Assembly (NCBI GenBank): GCA_963762435.1
Contig: CAVXLN010000017.1
Location: 1-64,000 of the forward strand
Reading direction: 5' to 3'
Length of the DNA: 64,000 nucleotides
Origin: JAXDMU01 sp963762435
GTDB lineage: Bacteria; Pseudomonadota; Alphaproteobacteria; ATCC43930; CGMCC-115725
A program made the translations under genes and the position numbers. Every line of letters starts with the position of its first letter. The stretch's first letter is position 1. Shown in pieces: positions 24,930-33,377 of this stretch. The notes below the pieces were generated by a model. The model was not told where the DNA came from, did no database searches, and saw only the letters and a program-made list of their open reading frames with translations.

Positions 24930-26705
24930 CTAAGTACTCGCCTTGAAGGTCTGGACGAACGACCCGCTCGTTCCCTGCGGCAATGTCGAATAGACGCTGT
25001 TCGTCTGCTCCAGCGTGTGCCAGTCCGAATCCGTGTTCGCCGGTAGGTTCTGATTGGCGCTCATCGTGCCGCTGGCGTAATAGGTGATGATGCCGGCGCC
25101 GGCGCTCATCTTCGCCGTCTGCGAGGCGATCGGTCCCACGACATCGAGCTGAAAGGCAATGATCTCGGCGAGGTCGCTCGAGGTCGCGTTTGCCGTCCCC
25201 TTGGTGCCGTCGTCCAGCGACAAGCCGACGAGATCGATCGGCGGCGCGCCGTACAACACCTTGCCGTTATTGTCGACCACCCGAAACTGTCCGCTGCTCA
25301 CCTTGTTGCCGCTCGTCGTGCCCAGCGTGATCGTGAATTGATACCCTTTCGGTATCTTCGAGCTGCCGAGCGTCGTCAGAACATAGGCGTGGTTGAGCAG
25401 ATCGTATGTCGTCGTCTCACTGCCCGTGCCCGCGGTCGATTGCGGCCACGGCTCAAGCTGTCCCATGATCTGCGTCTCGGTGCTGGAAACCACGTTCTGC
25501 CAGATGAAATATTGCTGCCAGGCACTCAGCGCGCCGGAATTGGAATAGGCGTTGAGCTGGAAACCGATCCCGATATCCGACTCGATGTCCTCGGTCACCT
25601 CGATCACCACCTGCACGCCCGTGAGCGCTTTGCCGTTGCTGCCGCTGAGATTGGCCATCACATAATTCAGATTGCCGCCCAGCGTGGTTCCAGGTGCCGG
25701 GCCGGTCGGCGTTCCCACCTGCGGCCCGATCATGCTGCCGTAATAGATGCCGCCGTCATTGCCGGTCCCCTTCCACGCCATCATGACGAAGACATTGCTG
25801 CTGCCGGTCGAGATCAGTGCCGGCCCCTTGCTCGAGCCGATGCCCAACCGGTTATAGACCGGTTCCCACTGGCCGTTCTCGAGCCCCGCAAAGCTCACCC
25901 CGCCATTGCTGCCGGTATAGGCCAGCCACACCACGCCGTTCCCGTCGCAGACGATCGCGGGCGAGTGCGCCGAGCCGCTCAGGATCTGCTGCTGCTTCGA
26001 CCATGGTCCGCCGGTCGCGAGATCCAGATTATTGCCGTCCGGATTCACCGGCGTCGAATAGGTCGCCCAGAAGATGTTGTCGTCCGACTTTCCCTTCCAG
26101 ACCAAATGGATCGTCTGGCCCGCAAGTGCTATCGCCGGCGAAGCGCTGGTCGCCGGGGTCCCCGCCGGGGTGGTCACTTTCTGCTGAAAGGCCCACAACC
26201 CGGGATTCGAGCCGCCGGATGTCACCGTCCAATAGATGTCGTTGTCGGTAGCACCCTGCCAGAACAGATAGAGGCAGTCGTTGGCCGAGGCCACCACCGG
26301 GGCACCGCTCGCCTGCGGGTTCTGATTATTGTTCTGCGTCAGCACGGCGTTGCCCAGCGCCAGCTTGTGATGATCGGTCCAGGTCACGCCGTCCGGGCTT
26401 GTCGCCCAATAGATGTGACTATCCGAGGCGCCCTTGTAGAAGAGGTAGAACGTACCGTTCAGGCTGGCGATGGCCGGGCCGGTGCTGGTCTCGAACGTGC
26501 CGCCCGAGGCGGTCTTCAGCTGACTCTGCGGCGAGAACCCATACACGCCCGACGCATTAGGCTGAAGCGACGGCGCCGATGTGGACCAGATCGTCGTGTC
26601 GGTTCCTGAACCCTTCCAGACGACCCAGACGGAGTTGTTGTCATGGACGGTCCAAGCGGGCGCGTCCGTCGTGCCGACACCGGGGATATTTTCCTGAAAG
26701 CCCAT
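24930..26705 (-). CDS. Large beta-propeller-like protein with aromatic WKG repeats
   Basis: The 591-residue protein has no signal peptide. Its first 330 residues hold about six repeats of a strand-turn-strand unit of the type hVWKG-x(4-6)-D-x-IYWAT: SVWVVWKGSGTDTTIWSTS, FYLFYKGASDSHIYWATS, LYLFWQGATDNDIYWTV, IHLVWKGKSDDNIFWATYS, VWLAYTGSNGGVSFAG and VMMAWKGTGNDGGIYYGS. This resembles sialidase- or lectin-type propellers. The C-terminal 250 residues (LGGNLNYVMANLSGSNGKAL, IGFQLNAYSNSGALSAWQQY, SSGQFRVVDNNGKVLYGAPP) form a second, beta-rich domain I do not recognise. Residue use (Asn, Gly, Ser, Thr) differs from its neighbours, suggesting acquisition. Function unknown; sugar binding is a guess. 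Confidence 0.75.
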   Translation of the reverse strand: MGFQENIPGVGTTDAPAWTVHDNNSVWVVWKGSGTDTTIWSTSAPSLQPNASGVYGFSPQSQLKTASGGTFETSTGPAIASLNGTFYLFYKGASDSHIYWATSPDGVTWTDHHKLALGNAVLTQNNNQNPQASGAPVVASANDCLYLFWQGATDNDIYWTVTSGGSNPGLWAFQQKVTTPAGTPATSASPAIALAGQTIHLVWKGKSDDNIFWATYSTPVNPDGNNLDLATGGPWSKQQQILSGSAHSPAIVCDGNGVVWLAYTGSNGGVSFAGLENGQWEPVYNRLGIGSSKGPALISTGSSNVFVMMAWKGTGNDGGIYYGSMIGPQVGTPTGPAPGTTLGGNLNYVMANLSGSNGKALTGVQVVIEVTEDIESDIGIGFQLNAYSNSGALSAWQQYFIWQNVVSSTETQIMGQLEPWPQSTAGTGSETTTYDLLNHAYVLTTLGSSKIPKGYQFTITLGTTSGNKVSSGQFRVVDNNGKVLYGAPPIDLVGLSLDDGTKGTANATSSDLAEIIAFQLDVVGPIASQTAKMSAGAGIITYYASGTMSANQNLPANTDSDWHTLEQTNSVYSTLPQGTSGSFVQTFKAST

Positions 26706-27196
26706 GACACACGCTCCTCCTTGAACGGATTCGCCGAATGGTCTCTGGTCAGGAAGACAGTGTCATTTAATCTAGAGTTGGTGTCGAGATCTACGCGACC
26801 AACCTGGCGTTTTCTGGCTGATCCGCCACCTGGATCGCCGTGCCGGGGTCGGCCGCATCTTCCGCCGTAAGGAGATGTGGGAGCAGAACCCCCTCCGGTC
26901 GAGCTACGGCGTTCGGACATCTTGTTGAGGCGTTTTCGTCATCACCGGGCTTGTCCCGGTGATCCACGTCGGGCCGACGCCGATTTTGCTTGAAGAAGAT
27001 GTTCCCCACGTCACGACGTGGATGGCCGGGACGAGCCCGGCCATGACGAAAACTGATGACCTTTCGATTTTCCCAGATCAATTGTGCGAACGCTTTCTCG
27101 CGCCGGGCGGAGGACGGTTTGTTGAGCCGTTTGGCTCATGCACGAGGATGAGATCAAGGTCGAGCGGGTTTCTCCGAACGCTCTCTCGCGCTCCGC
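26706..27196. other. Intergenic region with a large inverted repeat
   Basis: About 490 bases upstream of the propeller gene. They contain an AT-rich start (26740-26790) that may hold its promoter, and the palindromic pair listed next. No gene is seen. Confidence 0.4.
26932..27053. repeat. Paired palindromic intergenic element, copy 1
   Basis: Two arms of about 40 bases (26932-26971 and 27014-27053) are imperfect inverted copies, and each arm is itself a hairpin (CACCGGGCTTGTCCCGGTG in the first, GGCCGGGACGAGCCCGGCC in the second). Both arms carry CCACGTCG/CGACGTGG next to the loop and CGTCAT/ATGACG at the outer side. This resembles the common alphaproteobacterial palindromic repeats. A diverged copy lies at 40391-40558. 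Confidence 0.7.
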
Positions 27197-27772
27197 CTAA
27201 TCCGCCGCCTGCACCGCATTGCCCGTATCGGCCGCCGGGGCGGGCAGTGCTGCCGCCTTGCGCCGCGGCCGGGCGAGTTCGGCGAGGAGGGCGAAATAGC
27301 CGCGCGTCGGCAACAGCCGCTCGACGATGGCGGCGACCAGGTTGGGTGCCGTCGCCGGCGGGTCGAGATGGATGCGGGTGCCGACGCGGATCAGCTGGTC
27401 CTTGTCGATCTGCCATTTGAGCCCGGTGCCGGTGAGCGCCAGCAGCGCGCGATTGAGATCGGCGCGGCGCTGGCGGTCCTCGATCGTGTAGGGCATGCGG
27501 CCGACGATCGCGGCGCAATCGACGACGACATCGCTCTGCCCCTGGCGGGCGGCCGCCTCGAAGGCGTGGTCGGCATAGGAGAAGCCGAAATCGATCGGGG
27601 CCCGCTCGGGGGCTCGCGCCAGCAGGCCCGAGCTCGGATCGACCGCGACATGCCCGATCTCGAGCGGCGCCAGCTGCTCGTCGGCCAGGAAAGCCAACGG
27701 CGAGGCCGCGCGATCGAAGCCAGAGGAAAGTGCTGCGGCAAACTCGGACTCTGTCGGCTCTGGCGCGACCAT
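27197..27772 (-). CDS. Hypothetical protein, possibly YbjN/CesT-like
   Basis: The 191-residue product starts at ATG 27772, where coding character begins (MVAPEPTESEFAAAL). It contains PIDFGFSYADHAFEAAARQG, a stretch VVVDCAAIVGRMPYTIEDRQ, then ADLNRALLALTGTGLKWQID, KDQLIRVGTRIHLDPPATAP and a helical end AIVERLLPTRGYFALLAELA. The alternation of strands and helices suggests an alpha/beta chaperone-like fold of the YbjN/CesT type, but I cannot confirm it. No signal or membrane segment. It is divergent from the DUF1499 gene. Confidence 0.55.
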   Translation of the reverse strand: MVAPEPTESEFAAALSSGFDRAASPLAFLADEQLAPLEIGHVAVDPSSGLLARAPERAPIDFGFSYADHAFEAAARQGQSDVVVDCAAIVGRMPYTIEDRQRRADLNRALLALTGTGLKWQIDKDQLIRVGTRIHLDPPATAPNLVAAIVERLLPTRGYFALLAELARPRRKAAALPAPAADTGNAVQAAD

Positions 27773-27932
27773 CGAGGGCCTCGTGTGGCAGGAAGGGTGC
27801 GGCAGAGTGGCCGTGCCAGCCTTAAAGTTCGGTAAAATTCGGGATATCGCGCGGCTCTTTGGCAGGCACCGGCCATCGTCGCGACAGGTGACGCGCCCTG
27901 GAATTCGCGCTATGTGAGCTTTCCAACGATCG

Positions 27933-28550
27933 ATGCAGCCGAACAACAAGCGCGGCCCAGCACCAGGCCAGCCGGGCGGGAAACGCCCGCAGGTGCCGAA
28001 ACCGCCTCGGGGAACAGCCATTTCCGCACGCAGAACCGGGCGTCCGCTCACTCTTCTTCTCGCCCTGGCCGGGCTGCTGATCGTGGCCGTGCTGGGCTTC
28101 AGGATCTATCTCGGCCGCGACGCCGAGGATCGGATCGACGAGGAGGATGTCATCGATTTCGCAGCCTTGGCCCCGCCCAAGGCCGAGCGTTTCCTGATGT
28201 GCCCGCCCGGCACCTGCAACCTCAAGCCCGATGTCGACAGCCCGGTCTTCGATATCGGCTGGGAAACGCTGCGCTCCTATTGGAGCGAGGTGATCGCGCA
28301 TCAGCCGCGGGTCAAGCTCATCGGCGGCGACGGCGAGCTGCAGAAGATCACCTATGTCGCCCATTCGGCGCTGCTGCGCACACCCGACATCATCACCATC
28401 GAATTCTTTCCGATGGGCGAACACAGCTCGAGCTTCGCGATCGAGAGCCATTCCCGCTATCCCTTCTGGGATTGGGGCGACAATCGTGCGCGTGTGCTGG
28501 CCTGGGTTCAGCTGCTTAAGAACATGACCAAGGCGGCGGCGCCGACCTGA
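27933..28550 (+). CDS. DUF1499-family membrane-anchored protein
   Basis: The 205-residue protein has a basic Pro-rich N-terminus, one membrane helix at about 38-56 (LTLLLALAGLLIVAVLGFRI), then a DUF1499 domain: ERFLMCPPGTC, SPVFDIGWETLRSYWSEVIA, KITYVAHSALLRTPDIITIE and SSSFAIESHSRYPFWDWGDN with the terminal RARVLAWVQLL. DUF1499 proteins are widespread and functionally uncharacterised. Topology suggests a periplasmic domain on an N-terminal anchor. Confidence 0.8.
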   Translation: MQPNNKRGPAPGQPGGKRPQVPKPPRGTAISARRTGRPLTLLLALAGLLIVAVLGFRIYLGRDAEDRIDEEDVIDFAALAPPKAERFLMCPPGTCNLKPDVDSPVFDIGWETLRSYWSEVIAHQPRVKLIGGDGELQKITYVAHSALLRTPDIITIEFFPMGEHSSSFAIESHSRYPFWDWGDNRARVLAWVQLLKNMTKAAAPT

Positions 28551-28557
28551 CCGAGGC

Positions 28558-29052
28558 TCAGCCCTTGATCAGCTTGTCGACCGCCCTGCCGAGCTTGTTC
28601 GACTGGGGCGTGGTGATGCTGCCGAACCAGGTCTTCAGCCTTCCGTCGCGGTCGATCAGATATTTATAGAAATTCCAGCGCGGCTTGGCCCAGAAGCCGC
28701 CTTCGGCCGCGAGCCAGCGGAACAGCGGATGGGCCTCCGGCCCGCGCACATGGACCTTGGCGGTCATCGGGAAATCGACGCTGTAATTGAGCTCGCAGAA
28801 GGTCGTGATCTCTTCGGCCGATCCCGGCTCCTGGCCGGCGAAATCGTTGGACGGCACGCCCAGCACGACCAGCCCGCTTTCGCGATGCTGCTTCCACAGC
28901 TCGACCAGCCCTTGATATTGCGGGGTGAAGCCGCATTTCGACGCCGTGTTGACGACCAGCATCGGCCGGCCGGCGAATTTCGCGAGCGATAGATCTCCGC
29001 CGCGCAAAGCCTCGAACTCGAAATCGAAGGCCGATTTTCCCTGTTCCGCCAT
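28558..29052 (-). CDS. Glutathione peroxidase family protein
   Basis: The 164-residue protein reduces peroxides with thiols. Catalytic residues are visible: the peroxidatic Cys40 in VVNTASKCGFT, Gln74 in SNDFAGQEPGS and Trp126 in KPRWNFYKYLIDRDG. Cys86 in TTFCELNY is the likely resolving Cys of the thioredoxin-dependent class. Start ATG 29052 opens MAEQGKSAFDFEFEAL; the frame extends upstream without support. Cytosolic. It converges on the DUF1499 gene. Confidence 0.93.
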   Translation of the reverse strand: MAEQGKSAFDFEFEALRGGDLSLAKFAGRPMLVVNTASKCGFTPQYQGLVELWKQHRESGLVVLGVPSNDFAGQEPGSAEEITTFCELNYSVDFPMTAKVHVRGPEAHPLFRWLAAEGGFWAKPRWNFYKYLIDRDGRLKTWFGSITTPQSNKLGRAVDKLIKG

Positions 29053-29219
29053 GATGTCCCCTCGTTCCCCGGCCTTGATCGTCAGCTCTATCGCTAAATT
29101 GCAACCATTGGAGTTAAAACGCGAGAGTTTGTTCGGCCTATGGGTTTGGCGGCGGCCCGCTCTTGGCGCCCGTCCATTCAAACCCTCCTACGGACCCGAC
29201 GGGTCGCGTGGATGCAGCT

Positions 29220-29564
29220 TCAGCCCTTGATGAGCTTGGCCTCGAAGGGCAGGCGGCCCTCACGATCCTCGATCTCGACCACCCAGAGGTCGGGATCGCG
29301 CTGTCGGGCGCGGGCGATATAGGCATCTGAATCCGCCTCGGGCACGAAATCGGGGCCGGTCGCCGGCAGCCAGGCGCGGCCGCCATCCGCGTCGCGCGTC
29401 TCGATCAGCACCATCGTGCCGTGCTCGAAGCGGTTGCGTTTGACCAGCACTGTGCCGGCGGTGGGATCGCCCTTGCGTGCCACCATCACCGAGATGCCTT
29501 CAAGGTCGCCGCGGCGCACGCAGGCCTGGACCCAGAAATCCGTTCTGAGGCGAAGGTCGCTCAT
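29220..29564 (-). CDS. DUF1491-family protein
   Basis: The 114-residue cytosolic protein reads MSDLRLRTDFWVQACVRRGD, GTVLVKRNRFEHGTMVLIET and DPDLWVVEIEDREGRLPFEA, matching DUF1491, which is confined to alphaproteobacteria and has no known function. The start at 29564 is chosen because homologues begin near MSDLRLR; four more codons upstream are possible. Confidence 0.8.
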   Translation of the reverse strand: MSDLRLRTDFWVQACVRRGDLEGISVMVARKGDPTAGTVLVKRNRFEHGTMVLIETRDADGGRAWLPATGPDFVPEADSDAYIARARQRDPDLWVVEIEDREGRLPFEAKLIKG

Positions 29565-29589
29565 GATTTTTCGCACGACCTCAAAAACG

Positions 29590-29616
29590 AACGGCCGGGT
29601 CTGAGACCCGGCCGTT
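29590..29616 (-). terminator. Minus-strand rho-independent terminator ahead of the DUF1491 gene
   Basis: A perfect 12-bp stem (29590-29601 with 29605-29616, three-base loop) is followed on the minus strand by CGTTTTTGA. It points away from the 29.6-29.9 kb gap, where no protein gene is seen on the minus strand, so it may end a small RNA or act as a leader attenuator for DUF1491. Confidence 0.55.
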
Positions 29617-29677
29617 GTAAATGTGCGTCGCGCGAAAATTCATCTCGTTGCCGGATCACTGCTTGTCGCGTGATCAC

Positions 29678-29717
29678 GTAAACGAACGTATCAGAATGTA
29701 TCGAAATGTAACAAGCC
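29678..29717. promoter_or_regulatory. Four 10-bp direct repeats, OmpR-type binding-site candidate
   Basis: GTAAACGAAC, GTATCAGAAT, GTATCGAAAT and GTAACAAGCC follow each other without gaps. On the other strand they read GTTACATTTC, GATACATTCT, GATACGTTCG and TTTACGTGAT. The helical-turn spacing and the TTAC/ATAC core resemble tandem sites of OmpR-class regulators. The site lies in a 365-base gap (29565-29932) between the DUF1491 gene and the TPR/glycosyltransferase-like gene, which otherwise holds no supported gene. Confidence 0.45.
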
Positions 29718-29932
29718 CTTTTTTTGCCCTGGAGCATCAAAAATGCGTGACATACCCGGGCGAGCGGAGCGGCGGCGATTTTGCACGCGTAGAGCGCGAA
29801 AATGATAGACCCCGAGCGGATTTTGCGCTTTTCGGGGGAATTTGCCAAGCATTTGATGAAAATCATGCAAATGTACGATGATCGGGAGAATTGGGGGGTA
29901 TCTCGGTATTCCCAGTTACACACCATTTACAA

Positions 29933-31231
29933 ATGAGGGGTCGGTTGACCCTCGACAGCGCGGTATCCAGTTACCAAGAGGGCGACTATCGGTCGGCACT
30001 CCAAGCGGCACTCGCGGCCCTTCAAGGGGGTGATGCCGGTGCGGCGCTGCTGATCGCGGCGAAGAGCCTGGTGGCGATGGGCGAGCTCGCCGGGCTCGGC
30101 CGCATCATCGAGGTGGCATCGCAGAACGGGGCGCCACCCGAGCGCACTTTCTTCCGCATCGCTCATGATTGCCTGATGGACGGTCATTATCGTCCCCTCA
30201 TCACGCTCGAGCACGGGATTCCGGAAGCGAGCCTGCTGCACCCGATCGCCCTCTACTATGCCAGCTGCGCGCGCATGATGCTGGGCGAGGAAGCTGAGGC
30301 CGCTCACGGCTTCGATCGCTTCCGCCGTGCCATGCCGCGCTATCTTCAGGCACTGCCGGTCGGCACCGATGACGGCTTCAACCTCATGTTCCGCCAGGGC
30401 ACGCTCGTGCTGGCGCCCGACCGCGTGCCGGAGCGCCTGGCCCAAGGGGCGGCCATGCCGGCCGCCCAGCAGGCGATCGAGATCGTCCGGCCCGTCCCGA
30501 CCGACGTGCCCGGCCCGATCCTGATGTGCTGCGCCGATGCCCGGTATGTGGCCTATTTCCTCGAACGCTGGCTGGCACCACTGGCCACTCTCGGCTGGCC
30601 GATCCATGTCCATGCCGTGAACCCGACGCCGGACACGCTGCCGCTGATCGAGCGGCTGGGCCATGCCACCGGCCTCGCGGACCGGCTCGGCAGCAGCATC
30701 AGCACCGATCCGCTCGGCACGGCCACGAGCTATGCCTGCGCCCGGTTCGAGACGGTGCCGGTGCTCCTCGAGGCGTATCGGCGGCCGCTCTTGGCACTCG
30801 ACATCGATGTCGCCGCCATGCCGGCGCTGGCCGAGCTCGCCGCCATCCCGGCCGAATCCCAATTCGCCTGCTTCGAGACCGGCCGTGCCGAGCCCGCCTC
30901 GGTGCACCAGGCCAGCCTGATGATGTTCGCACCCGGCTCGGCGGGCTTCGCCCGCGACCTCGCCGCGTTCTGCCGACCCCGGCTCAACCAGCCCGTCCGC
31001 ATCAACTGGATGCTCGATCAGGCCGCCCTCTATTCCGTGCTCCGCCTCTATCGCCGGACGCAGCCCGATTTCCGCTATTTAGCACTCGACCGCCGGCTCG
31101 GCCGGCCGATGACGGACTATCTCCAGAACCTCGCCTCGGACGAGGAGAAGCACGCGATCAAGGTCAAGAGCGCCGGGGTGGGCGAGGGGGCGGATTCGAC
31201 CGGGAAGGTGGAGTTCACCTGGGAACCGTGA
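29933..31231 (+). CDS. TPR-like protein with glycosyltransferase-like C-terminal part
   Basis: The product is about 432 residues. The N-terminal 130 residues are helical and TPR-like (LDSAVSSYQEGDYRSALQAA, ALLIAAKSLVAMGELAGLGR, HPIALYYASCARMMLGEEAE). The rest looks like a nucleotide-sugar-type alpha/beta fold: GPILMCCADARYVAYFLERW, ALDIDVAAMPALAELA with a DxD-like DID, and WMLDQAALYSVLRLYRR, which resembles the LxDQ region of glycosyltransferase-like proteins. Start choice is unsure: ATG 29933, or TTG 29945 with GAGGGG upstream, or TTG 29891. It overlaps the next small gene by four bases (GTGA). Confidence 0.6.
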   Translation: MRGRLTLDSAVSSYQEGDYRSALQAALAALQGGDAGAALLIAAKSLVAMGELAGLGRIIEVASQNGAPPERTFFRIAHDCLMDGHYRPLITLEHGIPEASLLHPIALYYASCARMMLGEEAEAAHGFDRFRRAMPRYLQALPVGTDDGFNLMFRQGTLVLAPDRVPERLAQGAAMPAAQQAIEIVRPVPTDVPGPILMCCADARYVAYFLERWLAPLATLGWPIHVHAVNPTPDTLPLIERLGHATGLADRLGSSISTDPLGTATSYACARFETVPVLLEAYRRPLLALDIDVAAMPALAELAAIPAESQFACFETGRAEPASVHQASLMMFAPGSAGFARDLAAFCRPRLNQPVRINWMLDQAALYSVLRLYRRTQPDFRYLALDRRLGRPMTDYLQNLASDEEKHAIKVKSAGVGEGADSTGKVEFTWEP

Positions 31232-31500
31232 TCGACCATGACCGCCTCTGGACGCTCATGCTCGAGCAGCCTTCGACGATGCCTGACGATTTCGGCGAGC
31301 CGTCCCGGCTGGTCGAGAACCCCTCCTGCCTCGCCGCGACCTGGCGGCTGGAGCGGTTCCGCGATTTGCTGCACGAGTGGATCGAGGCGGATCCGCAGGA
31401 CCCCGACTGGCCCAAATTCCTCGCTTGCACCGAGGCAGCCCTGGTTTGGCGCGCCTCAGTGCCGGCCGAATATCGCTTCTGGCAGCCCGATCGGCGTTAG
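31228..31500 (+). CDS. Small hypothetical protein coupled to the preceding gene
   Basis: The 90-residue product starts at GTG 31228, overlapping the previous stop as GTGA. It reads MIDHDRLWTLMLEQPSTMPD, then RLVENPSCLAATWRLERFRD, a helical middle and an aromatic end AEYRFWQPDRR. No family is recognised. Translational coupling implies a function joint with the TPR/glycosyltransferase-like protein. It has neither signal nor membrane segment. Confidence 0.6.
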   Translation: MIDHDRLWTLMLEQPSTMPDDFGEPSRLVENPSCLAATWRLERFRDLLHEWIEADPQDPDWPKFLACTEAALVWRASVPAEYRFWQPDRR

Positions 31501-31510
31501 CCGCCGCCGA

Positions 31511-32389
31511 TCAATCTTTCGCCCATTGCGCGACCGCCTCCCGCGCGAAATCGCGGTAGGAACGCGGCGCGTGGCCGAGGAGGGCTGTGAGGTGCCTGAT
31601 CTCGTCCGCGGTTGCGACGGCACCATCCGTCTGATAGCGGCGCATCATCAGGCGCAAATCGAGCGCATGCCAGGCCGGCAGCGTCGATTTGAGGCGCTCT
31701 TCCATCGTCGCGAGATCGTCGCCGCCATAGCGGATGGCACGGCCGAGCGCCTCGCTCCAGATTCCGGCGATGCTTTCACCGGTCAGGCTGTCCGGCCCGA
31801 CGAGCGCATAGGTCGCGCGACCGAGCGGCCCGGGTGCCCGCTCGCGCCGCACCAGCTCGATCGCCGCGGCCTCGCCGATATCGCGGATATCGACCATCGA
31901 GACACCCTTGGCGCCGATCGGCATGCCATAGGCGCCGAACTTCGTGAGCGGCTCCCTGAGGCGCAGATCGTTCTGGATGAAATAGGCGGGGCGCAGGATC
32001 GTCGCTGGCAGATCGAGGGCCTCGATCATCCGCTCGACCGTCGCCTTGCCGGCGAAATGCGGCACATCGGCATAGGAATCGCCCTTGAGCACCGACAGGT
32101 AGACGATGCCCTTGACGCCCGCTTCGCGCGCAACCGTCAGCGCCAGCATCGCCTGGGTCAGCTCGTCCGCGACACCGGGGACCAGCAGGAAGAGCGTGCT
32201 GATGCCTGTCATCGCCGCGCGCACCGACTCGATGTCCGCGAGGTCACCGCGGACGGGAGTCACGCCGGTTGGGAAGGTCGCCTTGCCGGGCGAGCGGGTC
32301 AGTGCCCGGATCTCGAGCCCGTGGCCCTGTAGCTGGCTCAGGACTTCGGAACCGATATTGCCGGTGCTGCCGGTGATCAGAATAGCCAT
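31511..32389 (-). CDS. NmrA-like NAD(P)-binding protein (atypical SDR)
   Basis: The 292-residue protein starts at ATG 32389 with the dinucleotide-binding motif MAILITGSTGNIGSEVLSQL, then IRALTRSPGKATFP, FLLVPGVADELTQAMLALTV and ILRPAYFIQNDL, as in the NmrA/QorB subgroup of short-chain dehydrogenases. The catalytic YxxxK is absent, typical of NmrA-like proteins, which act as redox sensors or quinone reductases. It is divergent from a LysR-type regulator, a frequent arrangement for this family. Confidence 0.87.
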   Translation of the reverse strand: MAILITGSTGNIGSEVLSQLQGHGLEIRALTRSPGKATFPTGVTPVRGDLADIESVRAAMTGISTLFLLVPGVADELTQAMLALTVAREAGVKGIVYLSVLKGDSYADVPHFAGKATVERMIEALDLPATILRPAYFIQNDLRLREPLTKFGAYGMPIGAKGVSMVDIRDIGEAAAIELVRRERAPGPLGRATYALVGPDSLTGESIAGIWSEALGRAIRYGGDDLATMEERLKSTLPAWHALDLRLMMRRYQTDGAVATADEIRHLTALLGHAPRSYRDFAREAVAQWAKD

Positions 32390-32505
32390 GTCGAATGCTC
32401 CTTTCGAGGCAGGCGCCAAGCGCCGTCCGGACAAAGATATGTGTTCCGACGTTGGCAATAAGGTGCGATCAATCGAACAGTTCGTCTCGAATTTGGAACG
32501 ATGAC

Positions 32506-33372
32506 ATGAATCTCGACGCGCTCGCCGATTTCAATCTGGTCGCATCCCATGGCGGTTTCGGCCGCGCGAGCCGCTTCTCAGGTCGGCCGAAGGCGACCTT
32601 GTCGCGACGGGTCGCCGAGCTCGAGCAGGCGCTCGGCGTCAGGCTGATCGAGCGCGGCTCCCGGCAACTTCGCCTGACCGAGGAAGGGCAAGCACTCCAT
32701 GAGCGGACCGACGGGCTGATCGCGGAGCTCAGGGAAGCGGGCGAGGCCGTGATCTCGGGTGCAGCCGTCCCGCGCGGCCGCTTGAGGGTCAGCGCGCCGA
32801 TGATGTTCGCCCATGTAGCACTCGGCCGGATCGGCGCGCGCTTCGCGCTCTCATATCCCGATGTCCAGCTCGAGATCGTCGCCGAGGATCGCAAGGTCGA
32901 CCTCGTCGAGGAGGGCTACGATATCGTCATCCGGATCGACCCGTCGCCGGATGAAAACCTCGTCGGCCGCCGCTTTCTTTATGACGAGCGGCTCGTCGTG
33001 GCTCACCCCGATCTGCGGCCGCCCGCGAACGGCGTCGTGCTGACCACGGCACCACCGGACGCCAGCTGGCGGTTCCGCGCCGCCGACGGCACCGAGACCG
33101 ATCTCAGGCCCATACCGGCGCTGCGCCTCTCATCCTTGCTGATGGTGCGCGACGCGGTGCTCGCCGGTGCCGGCGTGGCCCTCTTGCCGAAATCGCTCGT
33201 CGCCGGCGACATCGCGGCCGGCCGGCTGGCGTACTGGGGCACCCAGGCCGGGCCACCGGTGGAGATCTGGGCGCTGCACAGCTCGCGAAGGCTGGTGGGG
33301 GCGAAGGTGCGCGCGTTTCTGGAGGTGCTGGAGGGGGCGTTCCCGGAGGGGGAGTTTGCGGCGGTGGGGTGA
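32506..33372 (+). CDS. LysR-type transcriptional regulator
   Basis: The 288-residue protein starts at ATG 32506. Its helix-turn-helix is LADFNLVASHGGFGRASRFS, then GRPKATLSRRVAELEQALGV and RLIERGSRQLRLTEEG, followed by a periplasmic-binding-like effector domain (MFAHVALGRIGARFALSYPD, VEEGYDIVIRIDPSPDENLV, LAGAGVALLPKSLVAGDIAA). It belongs to the large AaeR/DsdC-like group. The divergent NmrA-like gene, 116 bases away, is the likely target. Confidence 0.88.
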   Translation: MNLDALADFNLVASHGGFGRASRFSGRPKATLSRRVAELEQALGVRLIERGSRQLRLTEEGQALHERTDGLIAELREAGEAVISGAAVPRGRLRVSAPMMFAHVALGRIGARFALSYPDVQLEIVAEDRKVDLVEEGYDIVIRIDPSPDENLVGRRFLYDERLVVAHPDLRPPANGVVLTTAPPDASWRFRAADGTETDLRPIPALRLSSLLMVRDAVLAGAGVALLPKSLVAGDIAAGRLAYWGTQAGPPVEIWALHSSRRLVGAKVRAFLEVLEGAFPEGEFAAVG

Positions 33373-33377
33373 AGGGG

